64,000 bases of DNA from Gordonia asplenii (GTDB taxonomy: Bacteria; Actinomycetota; Actinomycetes; Mycobacteriales; Mycobacteriaceae): NCBI RefSeq assembly GCF_012933505.1, contig NZ_JABBNB010000004.1, positions 1 to 64,000 on the forward strand, read 5' to 3'. The translations under genes and the position numbers were made by a program. The stretch's first letter is position 1; each line of letters begins with the position of its first letter. Shown piece by piece: positions 44,075-54,271 of this stretch. The notes below the pieces were generated by a model. The model was not told the origin of the DNA. It did no database searches and was given only the letters and a program-made list of their open reading frames with translations.

Positions 44075-45601
44075 ATGACTACTCTCACCAAGGAGCTCGA
44101 CTCCGAGCTCGCCGGGGAGGCCAGCGGAAAGGACAGTGGGGCGTCGGCTTCTCGTTCCCATCGCCTGCGCTGGGTCATCCTCGGTGTCCTCGCGCTGGCG
44201 CAGTTGATGGTCGTGCTGGACGCGACCATCGTGAACATCGCGCTGCCGCACGCTCAGGCCGCACTCGGCTTCGACAACGCCAGCCGCCAATGGATCGTCA
44301 CCGCCTACGCGCTGGCCTTCGGGTCGCTGCTGTTGCTCGGTGGCCGACTCACCGACCTGTGGGGTCGCAAGATCTCGCTCATCATCGGGTTGGTCGGGTT
44401 CGCCGGGATGTCGGCGATCGGCGGCGCTGCGGTCAACTTCGACATGCTGGTCGTCGCTCGCGCAGGTCAGGGTGTGTTCGGTGCGCTACTCGCGCCGGCC
44501 GCGCTGTCACTGTTGACCACCACCTTCACCGACGCGAAGGAACGTGCCCGCGCATTCGGCATCTTCGGTGCGATCGCCGGCGGCGGTGGCGCACTGGGCC
44601 TGCTGCTCGGCGGCATGCTGACCGAATGGGTCGACTGGCGGTGGTGCCTCTACGTCAACCTGCTGATCGCCGCGATCGCACTGGTCGGCGCCTGGCTGTT
44701 CCTCGACGGATCACGTTCGGAGCATCGCCCCAAGCTCGACATCCCCGGCGTGATCGCCGTGACCATCGGCCTGTTCGCCATCGTCTACGGATTCTCCAAC
44801 GCCGAGACCAACGGCTGGGCCGACTGGGCGACCATCACCTGGCTGGCATTCGGTGTCGGATTCATCGCGCTGTTCGCCTGGTTGCAGACCCGCACCGAGC
44901 ACGCCCTGCTTCCCCTGCGCGTCATCCTCGACCGCACTCGTGGCGGCTCCTATCTGGTGGTGTTCATCTCCGGCATCGGAATGTTCGGCATCTTCCTGTT
45001 CCTCACCTATTACCTGCAGCAGAACCTGGGCTTCACCCCCATCACCACCGGACTCGCGTTCCTCCCGATGATCGGCATCGTGATCGTGATGTCGACGCTG
45101 GCGACCGCAATCCTGTTGCCGCGCTTCGGTCCCCGCTGGATGGCAGCGGCCGGCATGTTCATCGCCGCCGGCGGAATGGTGTTCCTCACCCAACTGAGCA
45201 CGACGTCGTCGTATGCCACCGACATCCTGCCCGGCCTGCTGGTGATCGGCTTCGGTCTGGGTCTGTCGATGGCCCCGGCCATGCAGGGTGCGATCTCCGG
45301 CGTCAGCCCCGACGACGCGGGTGTCGCCTCGGCCACCGTCAACACCATGCAACAGGTCGGCGGATCCGTCGGAACCGCTCTGCTGTCGACAATCGCGTCG
45401 AGTGCGGCAACGGCTTTCGCCGCCGACCACCTGACGATGGCGCCCGCTCGGCTGGCCGCGCAGGCCGCCGTGCACAGCTACACCACCGCATTCTGGTGGG
45501 CCGCGGCGATCTTCGCCATCGGCGGCTTGCTCGCCGGCACGGTGATGCGCAGCGGCACGCTGCCGGACACCCCGGAGGGCGCGGTCGCGATGGCGCACTA
45601 G
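44075..45601 (+). CDS. DHA2-family MFS multidrug exporter
   Basis: A 508-residue drug/proton antiporter of the EmrB/QacA type with 14 predicted membrane helices. Family motifs: LDATIVNIALPHAQ in helix 1, GGRLTDLWGRK in the first cytosolic loop, and GGGGALGLLLGGMLTEWVDW in helix 5. The long hydrophilic N-terminus (35 residues) is followed by ALAQLMVVLDATIVN. The ATG at 44075 has ACGGAGAA upstream. Divergent from its likely TetR repressor. It ends ahead of a hairpin shared with the converging oxidoreductase gene. Its substrate is unknown. Confidence 0.93.
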   Translation: MTTLTKELDSELAGEASGKDSGASASRSHRLRWVILGVLALAQLMVVLDATIVNIALPHAQAALGFDNASRQWIVTAYALAFGSLLLLGGRLTDLWGRKISLIIGLVGFAGMSAIGGAAVNFDMLVVARAGQGVFGALLAPAALSLLTTTFTDAKERARAFGIFGAIAGGGGALGLLLGGMLTEWVDWRWCLYVNLLIAAIALVGAWLFLDGSRSEHRPKLDIPGVIAVTIGLFAIVYGFSNAETNGWADWATITWLAFGVGFIALFAWLQTRTEHALLPLRVILDRTRGGSYLVVFISGIGMFGIFLFLTYYLQQNLGFTPITTGLAFLPMIGIVIVMSTLATAILLPRFGPRWMAAAGMFIAAGGMVFLTQLSTTSSYATDILPGLLVIGFGLGLSMAPAMQGAISGVSPDDAGVASATVNTMQQVGGSVGTALLSTIASSAATAFAADHLTMAPARLAAQAAVHSYTTAFWWAAAIFAIGGLLAGTVMRSGTLPDTPEGAVAMAH

Positions 45602-45628
45602 GGCGTGGCTCCCCAGGGCGCTCACCGA

Positions 45629-45693
45629 CAAATCCCCCCGAACTTGCTCAATCCCTCAACGACACAAGGGGTTTCGCAGGATCGGGGGATTTG
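45629..45693. terminator. Bidirectional terminator between MFS and oxidoreductase genes
   Basis: CAAATCCCCCCGA at 45629-45641 pairs with TCGGGGGATTTG at 45682-45693, with one bulged base and a 40-base loop that has a smaller internal stem. It lies exactly between two converging genes, so it can serve both, although there is no long T-run. Confidence 0.65.
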
Positions 45694-45699
45694 CGTGTG

Positions 45700-48600
45700 C
45701 TATCTCAACTGCCCCATCAGCCGTGCCAACTCGGCTCGGTACTTCGCCACATTCGCCATCTTGACACCCTCGTAGCCGCGCACCATGTCGGGCAGTTCGG
45801 CGATCGCAACGGCGGTCGCGAGGTTGGCCGTGTTCGACGACCCGCCCAGTCGCGCCACCAACTGATCCACGACACCCCGATATTCGACGACGAGTTCCCG
45901 CTCGGTGCGGCGTATCTCGGTGTGGCCGAACGGATCCATCGCGGTCCCGCGCAGGCGCTTCATCGCGGCCAGTCCCTTGAGGCCCGGCTTGGCCCACCGG
46001 CCCAGCGCCATCTTCTCGCGCATGCCCATCGCGCGCAGTGTCGGGGGATGCAGCCGTACCGCGACTTTCGCGTCGGTGCCGAAGGTGTCGGCGACCTCGG
46101 CGGCGAACGCCGCGTCGTCGGTCAGCCGGGCCACTTCGTACTCGTCTTTGTAGGCCATCAGCTTGAACAGATTCTTCGCTACCGCGACGCTGAACTGTTC
46201 GCCCAACCCGGACAAGTGCACCCGCGTGACGTCGGCCAGGTAGGAACGGGCGTAGTCCTCGTTCTGGTAGGCGACCAGTTCGTCATAGCGGCGCATCACC
46301 GTCGACGCCAGATCCGACTCACCGAACGGCGCCACCGCTCGTGCCGCGGCATCGCTCGGTGTGTATTCCGGAGCGGCGACGCGGATCGACTCAGCCGCGG
46401 CGGCAACGGCATTCGGGTCGACGACGGCTTGCCGTCCACGGCGGAACGCCTGCACATTGGCTTCGACGGCGACACCGTTGAGGTCGATGGCCCGTTCGAT
46501 CGATTCCGCACTGATCTGCAGCGCACCGGTCTGATACGCCGCGCCGACCATCATCATGTTCGCGTACTGCTCGTCGTCGAACAATTCCTCCGACAGTGCC
46601 GCGGCATTGAGATACACCGCACGGGCGACCCTGTCGTCGATTGCCGAATGTACTTGCGCCGCAGCGGGAAAGCCGACCCTGGTGTCGACGACCATCGAGC
46701 CCGTGGGTACTTTCGCGGTCGATACGACGGCGACCGTCTTCTCCTGTGAGGCGACCTTCAGGTTGACCGGATCGGCTCCGACGAGCTGATCGCAGGCGAG
46801 GTAGACGTCGCAGTCGTCGCTGGCGACCTTCGCGGCCTGCTCGACCGGTTCGCGCGAGACCTTCAGGTCGCTGACCACCGCGCCGCCCTTCTGGGCGAGA
46901 CCGGTCATGTCGACCGTGCGCGCCGCATGGCCGTCGAGCACCGCCGCGGTCGCGAGGATCTGCGAGACCGTCACCACGCCGGTGCCGCCGATGCCGGTGA
47001 CGCGAACGGTGAAGTTGCCGGTGGCCAGCGGCGAACGCGTCGGCTCGGGCAGCGACGCCGCGAGTGCGGGCACTCGATCACGCGCCCGCTCGGTACCGGG
47101 TGTCACCGTCACGAATGCCGGGCAGTCACCCTTGAGGCAGGAGAAGTCGAAGTTGCACGAGCTCTGATCGATATGCGTCTTGCGGCCGAACTCGGTCGAA
47201 ATCGGGTGCACCGAAAGGCAGTTCGACTTCTCGCCGCAGTCGCCGCACCCCTCGCAGATGCGTTCGTTGATCATCACGCGCTGCGTCGGTGTGTCGTACG
47301 TGCCGCGCTTGCGCTTGCGGCGCTTCTCCGCGGCGCAGTGTTGATCGTGGACGAGCACCGTCACACCCGGGACGTGGGCCAGCTCGGTCTGGACGTCGAG
47401 CAGGTCGTCGCGGTGGCGCACCTCGACGGAGTCGGGCAGGCGTAGCGCCCGCGTGCGAGCCGGGTCGTCGGAGGTCACCACCACCTTCGACACCCGTTCG
47501 GCGAGAAGCAGATTCACCATCTGCGGCAGGTCCATCTGCCCGACCGGGTCCTGGCCGCCGGTCATCGCGACGGTTCCGTTGAAGAGCAGCTTGTAGGTGA
47601 TGTTCTCGCCCGACGCCACCGCCGCACGCAGCGCCAGCGAACCCGAATGCATGAACGTGCCGTCGCCGACGTTCTGCACGAAGTGCTTCTCTTCGACGAA
47701 CGGTGCCATGCCGAGCCACTGGCTGCCCTCGCCGCCCATCTGAGTGACCCCGGCGACATCGCCGACCTGCTGCGGGTCCATCAGCAGGACCATTGCATGA
47801 CAACCGATTCCGGCGCCGACGAGCGTGTCGTCGGTGACCTTCGTCGAGCTGTTGTGCGGGCATCCCGAACAGAAGTACGGGGTGCGGACCGCGAGCGGCA
47901 GATTGATTCGCTCGCGTCGATTGGTGTGGTCGTCGAGCCAGCGCTGCGCCGACTCGATGTGGTGGTGGCCGCCGAGCCGCGACGCCATGCCGCGGGTGAC
48001 GGCGTCGACGTCGAGTTCGCCGAAGCGGGAGAACAGCGTGGAGCCGTCCTCATGCGTCTTACCGACGATGGCCGGGGCATCGGGTCGGCGAAAGAGTATG
48101 TCGCGCATCATCGTTTCGATGAAGTCGCGCTTCTCCTCGACGACGATGACCTCGTCGAGGCCGGCGATGAACCGGTCGAGGATGCTGCGCTCGATCGGGT
48201 AGACCATGCCGAGTTTGAGGATGCGGATGCCCAGCCGGGCGAGGTCGGCGTCGGTGATACCGATGAGCCGCAACGCTTCTCGGACGTCGAGGTAGGTCTT
48301 GCCCGCGGCGACGATGCCGATGCGGTCATCGGCGGTGTGCGTGACGATCTGATTGAGCCCGTTGAGGCGGGCGTATTCCAGGGCGCGCGGCAGACGGATG
48401 GTGAGCTGATTCTGTTCGAGCTCCATGAGATTGGCGCCGAGCAGGCGCCCGCTCGGGATATGCGGACTGGTGCCCAGGGCGCCGTAGTCGACGACGATGC
48501 GCTCGGGATCGATGAGCGCGGTCGACGCACCGTCGGCGACGTGTGCGGAGATCTTCAACGAGGTCCACAATCCCGACGCCCGGCTCATCAATGCGGCGTG

Positions 48601-49227
48601 CACGCCGTAGTCGAGGATGTCGGCGCTGTCGGCGGGGTAGAGGATCGGCATGTAGAGATCGGCCAGCGCCATCTCCGACGCGCACGGCACCGTCGACGAC
48701 TTGGCGCCCGGATCGTCGCCGACCAGCGCCACCGCTCCGCCGTTGGGGTGGGTGCCGATGATGTTCGCGTGGCGTAGCGCATCGGTGGCGCGGTCCAGGC
48801 CGGGAGCCTTGCCGTACCAGTATCCGACCACGCCGTCGCGTTTGGTCCCCGACGCATCGGCGGCGAGACGGCCGACGCGCGCGGCGACCTGCGAGCCCAT
48901 CACCGAGGTCGCGGCCAGCTCCTCGTTGAGGGCGGGGCGGTGGGTGATGTCGTAGGGCGTGAGGTACTTGTGGCGTCGGGCGATCTCGAGGTCGTAGCCG
49001 GCCAGGGGTGAGCCTTCGTAGCCGGAGATGTACGACGCGGTCTGCAGGCCTGCCGCCCGGTCGACGATGGCGCGGTCACGGACCATGCGCACCAGAGCCT
49101 GAATGCCGGTCAGATAGATCGATCCCGAGTCGCGGGTGTAGCGATCGTCGAGGGAGAACGAGCCGCTCGGCGTGGAGACGGCGGGGGTCGCATGCGCGCG
49201 GCGAGCGCGATCATCAGCGAGGGTCAC
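45700..49227 (-). CDS. Indolepyruvate ferredoxin oxidoreductase-type enzyme (fused alpha-gamma)
   Basis: A large thiamine diphosphate and iron-sulfur enzyme that decarboxylates aryl or branched 2-oxoacids to acyl-CoA with reduction of a carrier. 1175 residues, the normal size of the fused alpha/gamma kind. In order: N-terminal pyrimidine-binding part (SYISGYEGSPLAGYDLEIAR), the thiamine diphosphate motif GDGTF (about residue 520), a Cys-rich segment CEGCGDCGEKSNC near 658 and further Cys at SSCNFDFSCLKGDC, then the gamma-type Rossmann part from RVTGIGGTGVVT near 740. GTG 49227 is chosen (MTLADDRARRAHA); an upstream frame to 49413 has unusual composition. It lies divergent from the branched-chain acyl-CoA operon, so it may degrade amino-acid-derived oxoacids. 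Confidence 0.9.
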   Translation of the reverse strand: MTLADDRARRAHATPAVSTPSGSFSLDDRYTRDSGSIYLTGIQALVRMVRDRAIVDRAAGLQTASYISGYEGSPLAGYDLEIARRHKYLTPYDITHRPALNEELAATSVMGSQVAARVGRLAADASGTKRDGVVGYWYGKAPGLDRATDALRHANIIGTHPNGGAVALVGDDPGAKSSTVPCASEMALADLYMPILYPADSADILDYGVHAALMSRASGLWTSLKISAHVADGASTALIDPERIVVDYGALGTSPHIPSGRLLGANLMELEQNQLTIRLPRALEYARLNGLNQIVTHTADDRIGIVAAGKTYLDVREALRLIGITDADLARLGIRILKLGMVYPIERSILDRFIAGLDEVIVVEEKRDFIETMMRDILFRRPDAPAIVGKTHEDGSTLFSRFGELDVDAVTRGMASRLGGHHHIESAQRWLDDHTNRRERINLPLAVRTPYFCSGCPHNSSTKVTDDTLVGAGIGCHAMVLLMDPQQVGDVAGVTQMGGEGSQWLGMAPFVEEKHFVQNVGDGTFMHSGSLALRAAVASGENITYKLLFNGTVAMTGGQDPVGQMDLPQMVNLLLAERVSKVVVTSDDPARTRALRLPDSVEVRHRDDLLDVQTELAHVPGVTVLVHDQHCAAEKRRKRKRGTYDTPTQRVMINERICEGCGDCGEKSNCLSVHPISTEFGRKTHIDQSSCNFDFSCLKGDCPAFVTVTPGTERARDRVPALAASLPEPTRSPLATGNFTVRVTGIGGTGVVTVSQILATAAVLDGHAARTVDMTGLAQKGGAVVSDLKVSREPVEQAAKVASDDCDVYLACDQLVGADPVNLKVASQEKTVAVVSTAKVPTGSMVVDTRVGFPAAAQVHSAIDDRVARAVYLNAAALSEELFDDEQYANMMMVGAAYQTGALQISAESIERAIDLNGVAVEANVQAFRRGRQAVVDPNAVAAAAESIRVAAPEYTPSDAAARAVAPFGESDLASTVMRRYDELVAYQNEDYARSYLADVTRVHLSGLGEQFSVAVAKNLFKLMAYKDEYEVARLTDDAAFAAEVADTFGTDAKVAVRLHPPTLRAMGMREKMALGRWAKPGLKGLAAMKRLRGTAMDPFGHTEIRRTERELVVEYRGVVDQLVARLGGSSNTANLATAVAIAELPDMVRGYEGVKMANVAKYRAELARLMGQLR

Positions 49228-49390
49228 GGGATTACCTGGCCTTCGTTTCGGCCCCGGCGTCGGCAATCCGTGGGTGGTGGATTTCCGGGTCAGGGCAGGT
49301 GTGTGTAGTCCGCGGGGTGTGCGGTCCACTGACCAGACTAGAGGAAAATCGTGAGCCGCGTCACGTCCGATGAGAGAATCGCATGTGGGG

Positions 49391-49447
49391 GTGACAAATG
49401 TGCGCGGCGTCACCTACACTCAGTTCAGTTAATAGCGAATAACTGAA
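49391..49447 (+). promoter_or_regulatory. Promoter and palindromic operator of the leucine-catabolism operon
   Basis: A -35-like GTGACA (49391-49396) and a -10-like TACACT (49415-49420), 18 bp apart, precede accD1. A 24-bp palindrome follows at 49424-49447: TTCAGTTA, eight bases, TAACTGAA, both arms perfect. It covers the expected transcription start and abuts the ribosome site (GAAAGG), so a repressor bound here would block transcription. The regulator is not adjacent. In M. tuberculosis the related gene set has its own TetR (Rv2506), which is not next to this operon here. Confidence 0.7.
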
Positions 49448-49456
49448 AGGCTTGCG

Positions 49457-51076
49457 GTGACCAGCACATTCGACGACGCCGCGGTCGATGTCGACGCCGG
49501 GCCGACTGCCCAGCCGACACGCCGCTCCGTCCATGAGGCCAACGTGGCCACCTTGCGCGCCCGGCTCCACGAGGTCGCCCAGGGCGGCGGGGCGAAGGCG
49601 CGCGAACGCCACACCTCGCGCGGCAAACTGCTTCCCCGCGACCGGGTGGACCTCCTCCTCGACTCCGGCTCGCCGTTCCTGGAGATCGCTCCGCTCGCCG
49701 CGCACGACATGTACGAGGGCAAGGCGCCGTCGTCGGGAGTTATCGCCGGCGTCGGACTCGTCAGCGGCCGCGAGTGCCTCATCATCGCCAATGACGCGAC
49801 GGTCTCCGGCGGCACCTATTACCCGATGACCGTCAAGAAGCACCTGCGCGCACAGGAGATCGCCGCGGCCAACCGGCTGCCCTGCATCTACCTGGTCGAC
49901 TCCGGCGGCGCGATGCTGCTGCAGCAGGACGAGGTGTTCCCCGACCGCGAACACTTCGGGCGGATCTTTTTCAACCAGGCCAACATGAGCCGCAACGGGA
50001 TCGCACAGATCGCGGCGGTCCTCGGATCGTCGACCGCGGGCGGCGCCTACGTTCCGGCGATGAGCGACGAGACCGTCATCGTCCGCAACCAGGGCACCAT
50101 CTTCCTGGCCGGCCCGCCGCTGGTGAAGGCGGCCACGGGGGAGGACGTCAGCGCCGAAGACCTGGGCGGCGGCACCATGCACTCGTCGGTCTCCGGCGTC
50201 ACCGACCATCTCGTCGACAACGACGAGCAGGCGCTGGAGAAGGTGCGCGAGATCATCGCCACCCTCGGCCCGCGCGAACCCGCGCAGTGGGAGGTCTGCG
50301 CGCCGGTGGCCCCGTCGCGCCCGCAGACCGATCTCTACGACGTGGTGCCGACCGACCCGCGCACTCCCTACGACGTTCGCGAGGTCATCGAAATCCTCAG
50401 CGACGGTGGGCAGTTCACCGAGTTCAAGGCGAACTACGGAACCTCGCTGGTGACCGCGTTCGCCAAGATCGACGGCCATCCGGTCGGATTCGTCGCCAAC
50501 AACGGCGTGCTGTTCTCCGAGTCCGCTCTCAAGGGAGCGCACTTCATCGAACTGTGCGACCAGCGTCGCATCCCGCTGGTGTTCCTGCAGAACATCACCG
50601 GATTCATGGTCGGCCGCGAATACGAACAGGGCGGCATCGCCAAGAACGGCGCCAAGATGGTCAATGCCGTTGCGTGCGCACGTGTTCCGAAGCTCACCGT
50701 GATGATCGGCGGATCGTTCGGCGCGGGCAACTACTCGATGTGCGGACGTGCCTACTCGCCACGTTTCCTGTGGATGTGGCCGAACGCGCGGATCTCGGTG
50801 ATGGGTGGCCCGCAGGCCGCCGACACGCTGGGAACGGTGCGCCGCAATCAGATCGAGCGGGGCGGCGAACAGTGGCCGGCCGACGAAGAGGAAGCCTTCA
50901 AGGCCCCGATCCGCGAGCAGTTCGAGCGTCAGTCCGACGCCTATTACTCCACCGCCCGACTCTGGGACGACGGCATCATCGACCCCGCCGACACCCGAAC
51001 CATTCTCGGACTGGCCCTCGAAGCCACCCGCCACGCCCCCCTCGCCGACGCCGGCTACGGCGTCTTCCGGATGTGA
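49457..51076 (+). CDS. accD1: Acyl-CoA carboxylase carboxyltransferase subunit, 3-methylcrotonyl-CoA type
   Basis: Carboxyltransferase (beta) half of a biotin-dependent acyl-CoA carboxylase, most like 3-methylcrotonyl-CoA carboxylase of leucine breakdown. 539 residues, starting at GTG 49457 with GAAAGG 6 bases upstream. The segments [40 protein letters not shown] and [19 protein letters not shown] follow methylcrotonyl-CoA carboxylase, not propionyl-CoA carboxylase. [21 protein letters not shown] and [20 protein letters not shown] line the active site in the second half. The AccD1-AccA1 pair of M. tuberculosis (Rv2502c/Rv2501c) has been assigned this role, and the downstream order here is the same. 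First gene of the operon. Confidence 0.92.
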   Translation: MTSTFDDAAVDVDAGPTAQPTRRSVHEANVATLRARLHEVAQGGGAKARERHTSRGKLLPRDRVDLLLDSGSPFLEIAPLAAHDMYEGKAPSSGVIAGVGLVSGRECLIIANDATVSGGTYYPMTVKKHLRAQEIAAANRLPCIYLVDSGGAMLLQQDEVFPDREHFGRIFFNQANMSRNGIAQIAAVLGSSTAGGAYVPAMSDETVIVRNQGTIFLAGPPLVKAATGEDVSAEDLGGGTMHSSVSGVTDHLVDNDEQALEKVREIIATLGPREPAQWEVCAPVAPSRPQTDLYDVVPTDPRTPYDVREVIEILSDGGQFTEFKANYGTSLVTAFAKIDGHPVGFVANNGVLFSESALKGAHFIELCDQRRIPLVFLQNITGFMVGREYEQGGIAKNGAKMVNAVACARVPKLTVMIGGSFGAGNYSMCGRAYSPRFLWMWPNARISVMGGPQAADTLGTVRRNQIERGGEQWPADEEEAFKAPIREQFERQSDAYYSTARLWDDGIIDPADTRTILGLALEATRHAPLADAGYGVFRM

Positions 51077-51079
51077 GAC

Positions 51080-53101
51080 ATGTCAGATTCCACGAACTCT
51101 CCCAAGACAATTCGCCGTGTACTCATCGCCAACCGCGGTGAGATCGCCTGCCGCGTCATCGCGACGCTGCGGCGCCTGCGCATCGAATCGGTCGCCGTCT
51201 ACTCCGACGCCGACGCCGGCGCACAGCATGTCCGCGACGCCGACATCGCCGTGCGAATCGGCCCCGCCCCGGCGATCGAGAGCTACCTGCGCATCGACGC
51301 CGTCGTCGACGCCGCCGTGCGCGCCGGTGCCGACGCCGTTCACCCCGGTTACGGATTCCTCTCCGAGAACCAGCAATTCGCCGCCGCCCTCGACGCGGCC
51401 GGGATCGTCTTCCTCGGCCCGCCCGCGTCGGCAATCGCCACGATGGGCGACAAGATCAGCGCCCGTGCGGCCGTCGTCGAACGCGGCGTCCCGGTGGTGC
51501 CAGGCCTGTCTCGTCCGGGCTTGACCGACGACGAATTGATCGCCGCCGCACCGGAAATCGGCTTCCCGGTGCTCATCAAACCGAGTGCGGGCGGCGGTGG
51601 CAAAGGCATGCACCGCGTCGAGACCGCCGACGCCCTGCCCGCGGCGCTGATCACCGCGCGACGCGAGGCCGCGGCGGCATTCGGCGACGACACGCTGTTC
51701 GTGGAGCACTTCGTCGACACCCCGCGCCACATCGAGGTGCAGGTGCTCGCCGACCGCCACGGCAATGTCATCCACCTGGGCGAGCGTGAATGTTCGCTGC
51801 AACGCCGCCACCAGAAGGTCATCGAGGAGGCGCCGTCGGCGCTGCTCGACGCGCAGACCCGTGCGCGCATCGGGCAGGCGGCCTGCGACGCCGCCCGCAG
51901 TGTCGCCTACGTCGGCGCGGGCACCGTCGAGTTCATCGTCTCGGCGAAGCACCCCGACGCGTTCTTCTTCATGGAGATGAACACCCGTCTGCAGGTGGAG
52001 CATCCGGTGACCGAGATGGTCACCGGCGTCGACCTCGTCGAGCAGCAGATCCGGGTCGCCGCCGGTGAGCCGCTTGCGTTGTCGCAGAACGACATCACGC
52101 TGACCGGACACGCCGTCGAGGCCCGGGTGTACGCCGAGGACCCGGCGTCGGGCTTTCTCCCGACCGGCGGCACCATCGTCTCGGTGCGCCATCCGGTGCC
52201 GCCGAATCAGCCCCAGGCGGGGCCGGTGCGCGCCGACTCGGCGATGCGCGACGGGCTCGTGGTCGGCTCCGACTACGACCCAATGCTCGCGAAAATCATT
52301 GCCTACGGCGATGATCGGGCGACGGCACTCGCGCGGCTCGACGCGGCGCTCGCCCAGACCCATGTGCTCGGCGTCGGAACCAACATAGATTTCTGCCGAT
52401 TCGTGCTGCGGCGCCCCGAAGTGGCCGCCGGAACGCTCGACACCGAACTGCTCGACCGTCTCGTCGTCGACTATGCCGCTCCCGCAACCGATCCCGCCGC
52501 GGTTGCGCGGGTCGCGCTGCATCATGTCGGGCAGGACACCCCGCGCGCCGCGACCGACGGGCTGTGGCGCACCGCCGTCGGCTGGCGGATCGGCGAGCCC
52601 GCGGCTCTCACGCACACGGTGACCGACGGCACCCGGACCTACGTGTCCTCGTTGGTTCCCGGTGCCGGGATCACCATTCGCAGCGAAGGCGAATCAGATT
52701 GGGCGGCAAACGTTTCGGCGACGTCGACCACGCTCACCGTCGACGGTCTCACGCAGGGGTGGTCGCTCGCCGTCGACGAGGACGACGCCAACTGGGTGGC
52801 CGGCCCCGGTGGAACCTGGGTGCTGCGGCCGTTGCACGTGCTGGCCGACGCCGCCGACGCCGAGCACGCGGGCGACATCAACTCGCCGATGCCGGGCACC
52901 GTCGTCGCGGTGTCGGCGGCCGACGGCGCCGACGTGACCGCGGGGTCGGTCGTGGTGGTCGTCGAGGCGATGAAGATGGAACACGCACTCAAGGCCCCGG
53001 CCGACGGGGTGGTCGCGGTCAAGGTCGCCGTCGGCGACAAGGTGAAAGCCAATCAACTGCTGGCGCACGTGGCGCCGGCGGTACAACCGGAAGAGGCATA
53101 G
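51080..53101 (+). CDS. accA1: Acyl-CoA carboxylase alpha subunit (biotin carboxylase plus biotin carrier)
   Basis: Biotin carboxylase fused to a biotin carrier domain, partner of the carboxyltransferase encoded 3 bases upstream. 673 residues. The N-terminal biotin-carboxylase domain shows [20 protein letters not shown], the ATP-grasp [11 protein letters not shown], and [20 protein letters not shown] with catalytic residues intact. The biotin attachment motif EAMKMEH has Lys632, followed by a short C-terminus. Carboxylates its own biotin with bicarbonate and ATP, then passes the group to the AccD1-bound acyl-CoA. Equivalent to Rv2501c. Confidence 0.95.
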   Translation: MSDSTNSPKTIRRVLIANRGEIACRVIATLRRLRIESVAVYSDADAGAQHVRDADIAVRIGPAPAIESYLRIDAVVDAAVRAGADAVHPGYGFLSENQQFAAALDAAGIVFLGPPASAIATMGDKISARAAVVERGVPVVPGLSRPGLTDDELIAAAPEIGFPVLIKPSAGGGGKGMHRVETADALPAALITARREAAAAFGDDTLFVEHFVDTPRHIEVQVLADRHGNVIHLGERECSLQRRHQKVIEEAPSALLDAQTRARIGQAACDAARSVAYVGAGTVEFIVSAKHPDAFFFMEMNTRLQVEHPVTEMVTGVDLVEQQIRVAAGEPLALSQNDITLTGHAVEARVYAEDPASGFLPTGGTIVSVRHPVPPNQPQAGPVRADSAMRDGLVVGSDYDPMLAKIIAYGDDRATALARLDAALAQTHVLGVGTNIDFCRFVLRRPEVAAGTLDTELLDRLVVDYAAPATDPAAVARVALHHVGQDTPRAATDGLWRTAVGWRIGEPAALTHTVTDGTRTYVSSLVPGAGITIRSEGESDWAANVSATSTTLTVDGLTQGWSLAVDEDDANWVAGPGGTWVLRPLHVLADAADAEHAGDINSPMPGTVVAVSAADGADVTAGSVVVVVEAMKMEHALKAPADGVVAVKVAVGDKVKANQLLAHVAPAVQPEEA

Positions 53102-53107
53102 CAGCAC

Positions 53108-54271
53108 ATGGAACTGTCGCAGGAATACGCCGACCTTCGCGATTCGGTCCGCGACTTCGCGCAGCAGGTGGTGGCGCCGGTCGCCGCGAAACACGATGCG
53201 GAGCACAGCTTTCCGTATGAGGTGATCGCTCAGATGGGGCAGATGGGCCTGTTCGGCCTGCCCTTCGCCGAGGAGTTCGGCGGAATGGGCGGCGACTACT
53301 TCGCGCTGGCGCTGGCGTTGGAGGAACTCGGCAAGATCGATCAGTCGGTGGCCATCACCCTCGAAGCCGGTGTGGGACTGGGCATCATGCCCCTCTACAA
53401 GTTCGGCAGCCAGGAGCAGAAGGAGCGCTACCTCCCCGACCTCATCGCGGGCAGGGCGCTGGCCGGGTTCGGCCTGACCGAGCCGGGGGCCGGCTCCGAT
53501 GCGGGTGCCACCGCGACCACCGCCCGCGACGACGGTGACTCCTGGGTCATCAACGGCGCCAAGCAGTTCATCACCAACTCCGGCACCGACATCACGTCGC
53601 TGGTGACGGTGACCGCGGTCACCGGCACTCGGGACGGGACGGGCGATCGACGCGGCGGCCGCAAGGAGATCTCGACGATCATCGTGCCGAGCGGCACACC
53701 GGGATTCGTTGCCGAACCGGCCTACAACAAGGTCGGGTGGAATGCGTCGGACACCCATCCGCTGTCGTTCTCCGACGTTCGCGTCCCCAAGGAGAACCTG
53801 CTGGGGCAGCGCGGCCGCGGTTACGCGAACTTCCTCAACATCCTCGACGAGGGGCGCATCGCGATCGCGGCGCTGGCGACCGGCGTCGCGCAGGGCTGCG
53901 TCGACGAGTCGGTGAAATACGCCAAGGAGCGTCAGTCGTTCGGCAAGGCGATCGGCGACTATCAGTCGATCTCGTTCGCGATCGCGCGGATGGAGGCGCG
54001 TGCCCACGTGGCACGCACCGCCTACTACGACGCCGCCGCGAAGATGTTGGCGGGCAAGCCGTTCAAGAAGGAAGCCTCGATCGCCAAGATGATCTCGTCG
54101 GAGGCGGCGATGGACAACGCGCGGATGGCGACGCAGATCCACGGCGGCTACGGCTTCATGAACGAATACCCGGTGGCCCGGCATTACCGTGATTCCAAGA
54201 TCCTGGAGATCGGTGAAGGCACCACCGAGGTGCAATTGATGCTTATCGCACGAGAGTTGGGTTTCGCATGA
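53108..54271 (+). CDS. Acyl-CoA dehydrogenase (FadE19-like)
   Basis: FAD-dependent acyl-CoA dehydrogenase of 387 residues, expected to make the enoyl-CoA that the carboxylase consumes. The FAD-binding segment FGLTEPGAGSDAGATATTA, the substrate segment KQFITNSGTDITSLV, and the C-terminal HGGYGFMNEYPVARHYRD are clear. The catalytic base appears to be Glu370 in IGEGTTEVQ, the usual place for medium-chain and branched-chain enzymes; isovaleryl-CoA dehydrogenases keep theirs in another helix and read IGxGT. So isovaleryl-CoA is only one candidate substrate. It sits where fadE19 (Rv2500c) does in M. tuberculosis. Its stop overlaps the start of the next gene (ATGA). Confidence 0.9.
   Translation: MELSQEYADLRDSVRDFAQQVVAPVAAKHDAEHSFPYEVIAQMGQMGLFGLPFAEEFGGMGGDYFALALALEELGKIDQSVAITLEAGVGLGIMPLYKFGSQEQKERYLPDLIAGRALAGFGLTEPGAGSDAGATATTARDDGDSWVINGAKQFITNSGTDITSLVTVTAVTGTRDGTGDRRGGRKEISTIIVPSGTPGFVAEPAYNKVGWNASDTHPLSFSDVRVPKENLLGQRGRGYANFLNILDEGRIAIAALATGVAQGCVDESVKYAKERQSFGKAIGDYQSISFAIARMEARAHVARTAYYDAAAKMLAGKPFKKEASIAKMISSEAAMDNARMATQIHGGYGFMNEYPVARHYRDSKILEIGEGTTEVQLMLIARELGFA

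Noticed and set aside
51083..52615. Open frame of about 510 codons opposite accA1
   Set aside because: Antisense shadow of the biotin carboxylase gene, which has full family motifs; no ribosome site or family pattern on the minus strand.
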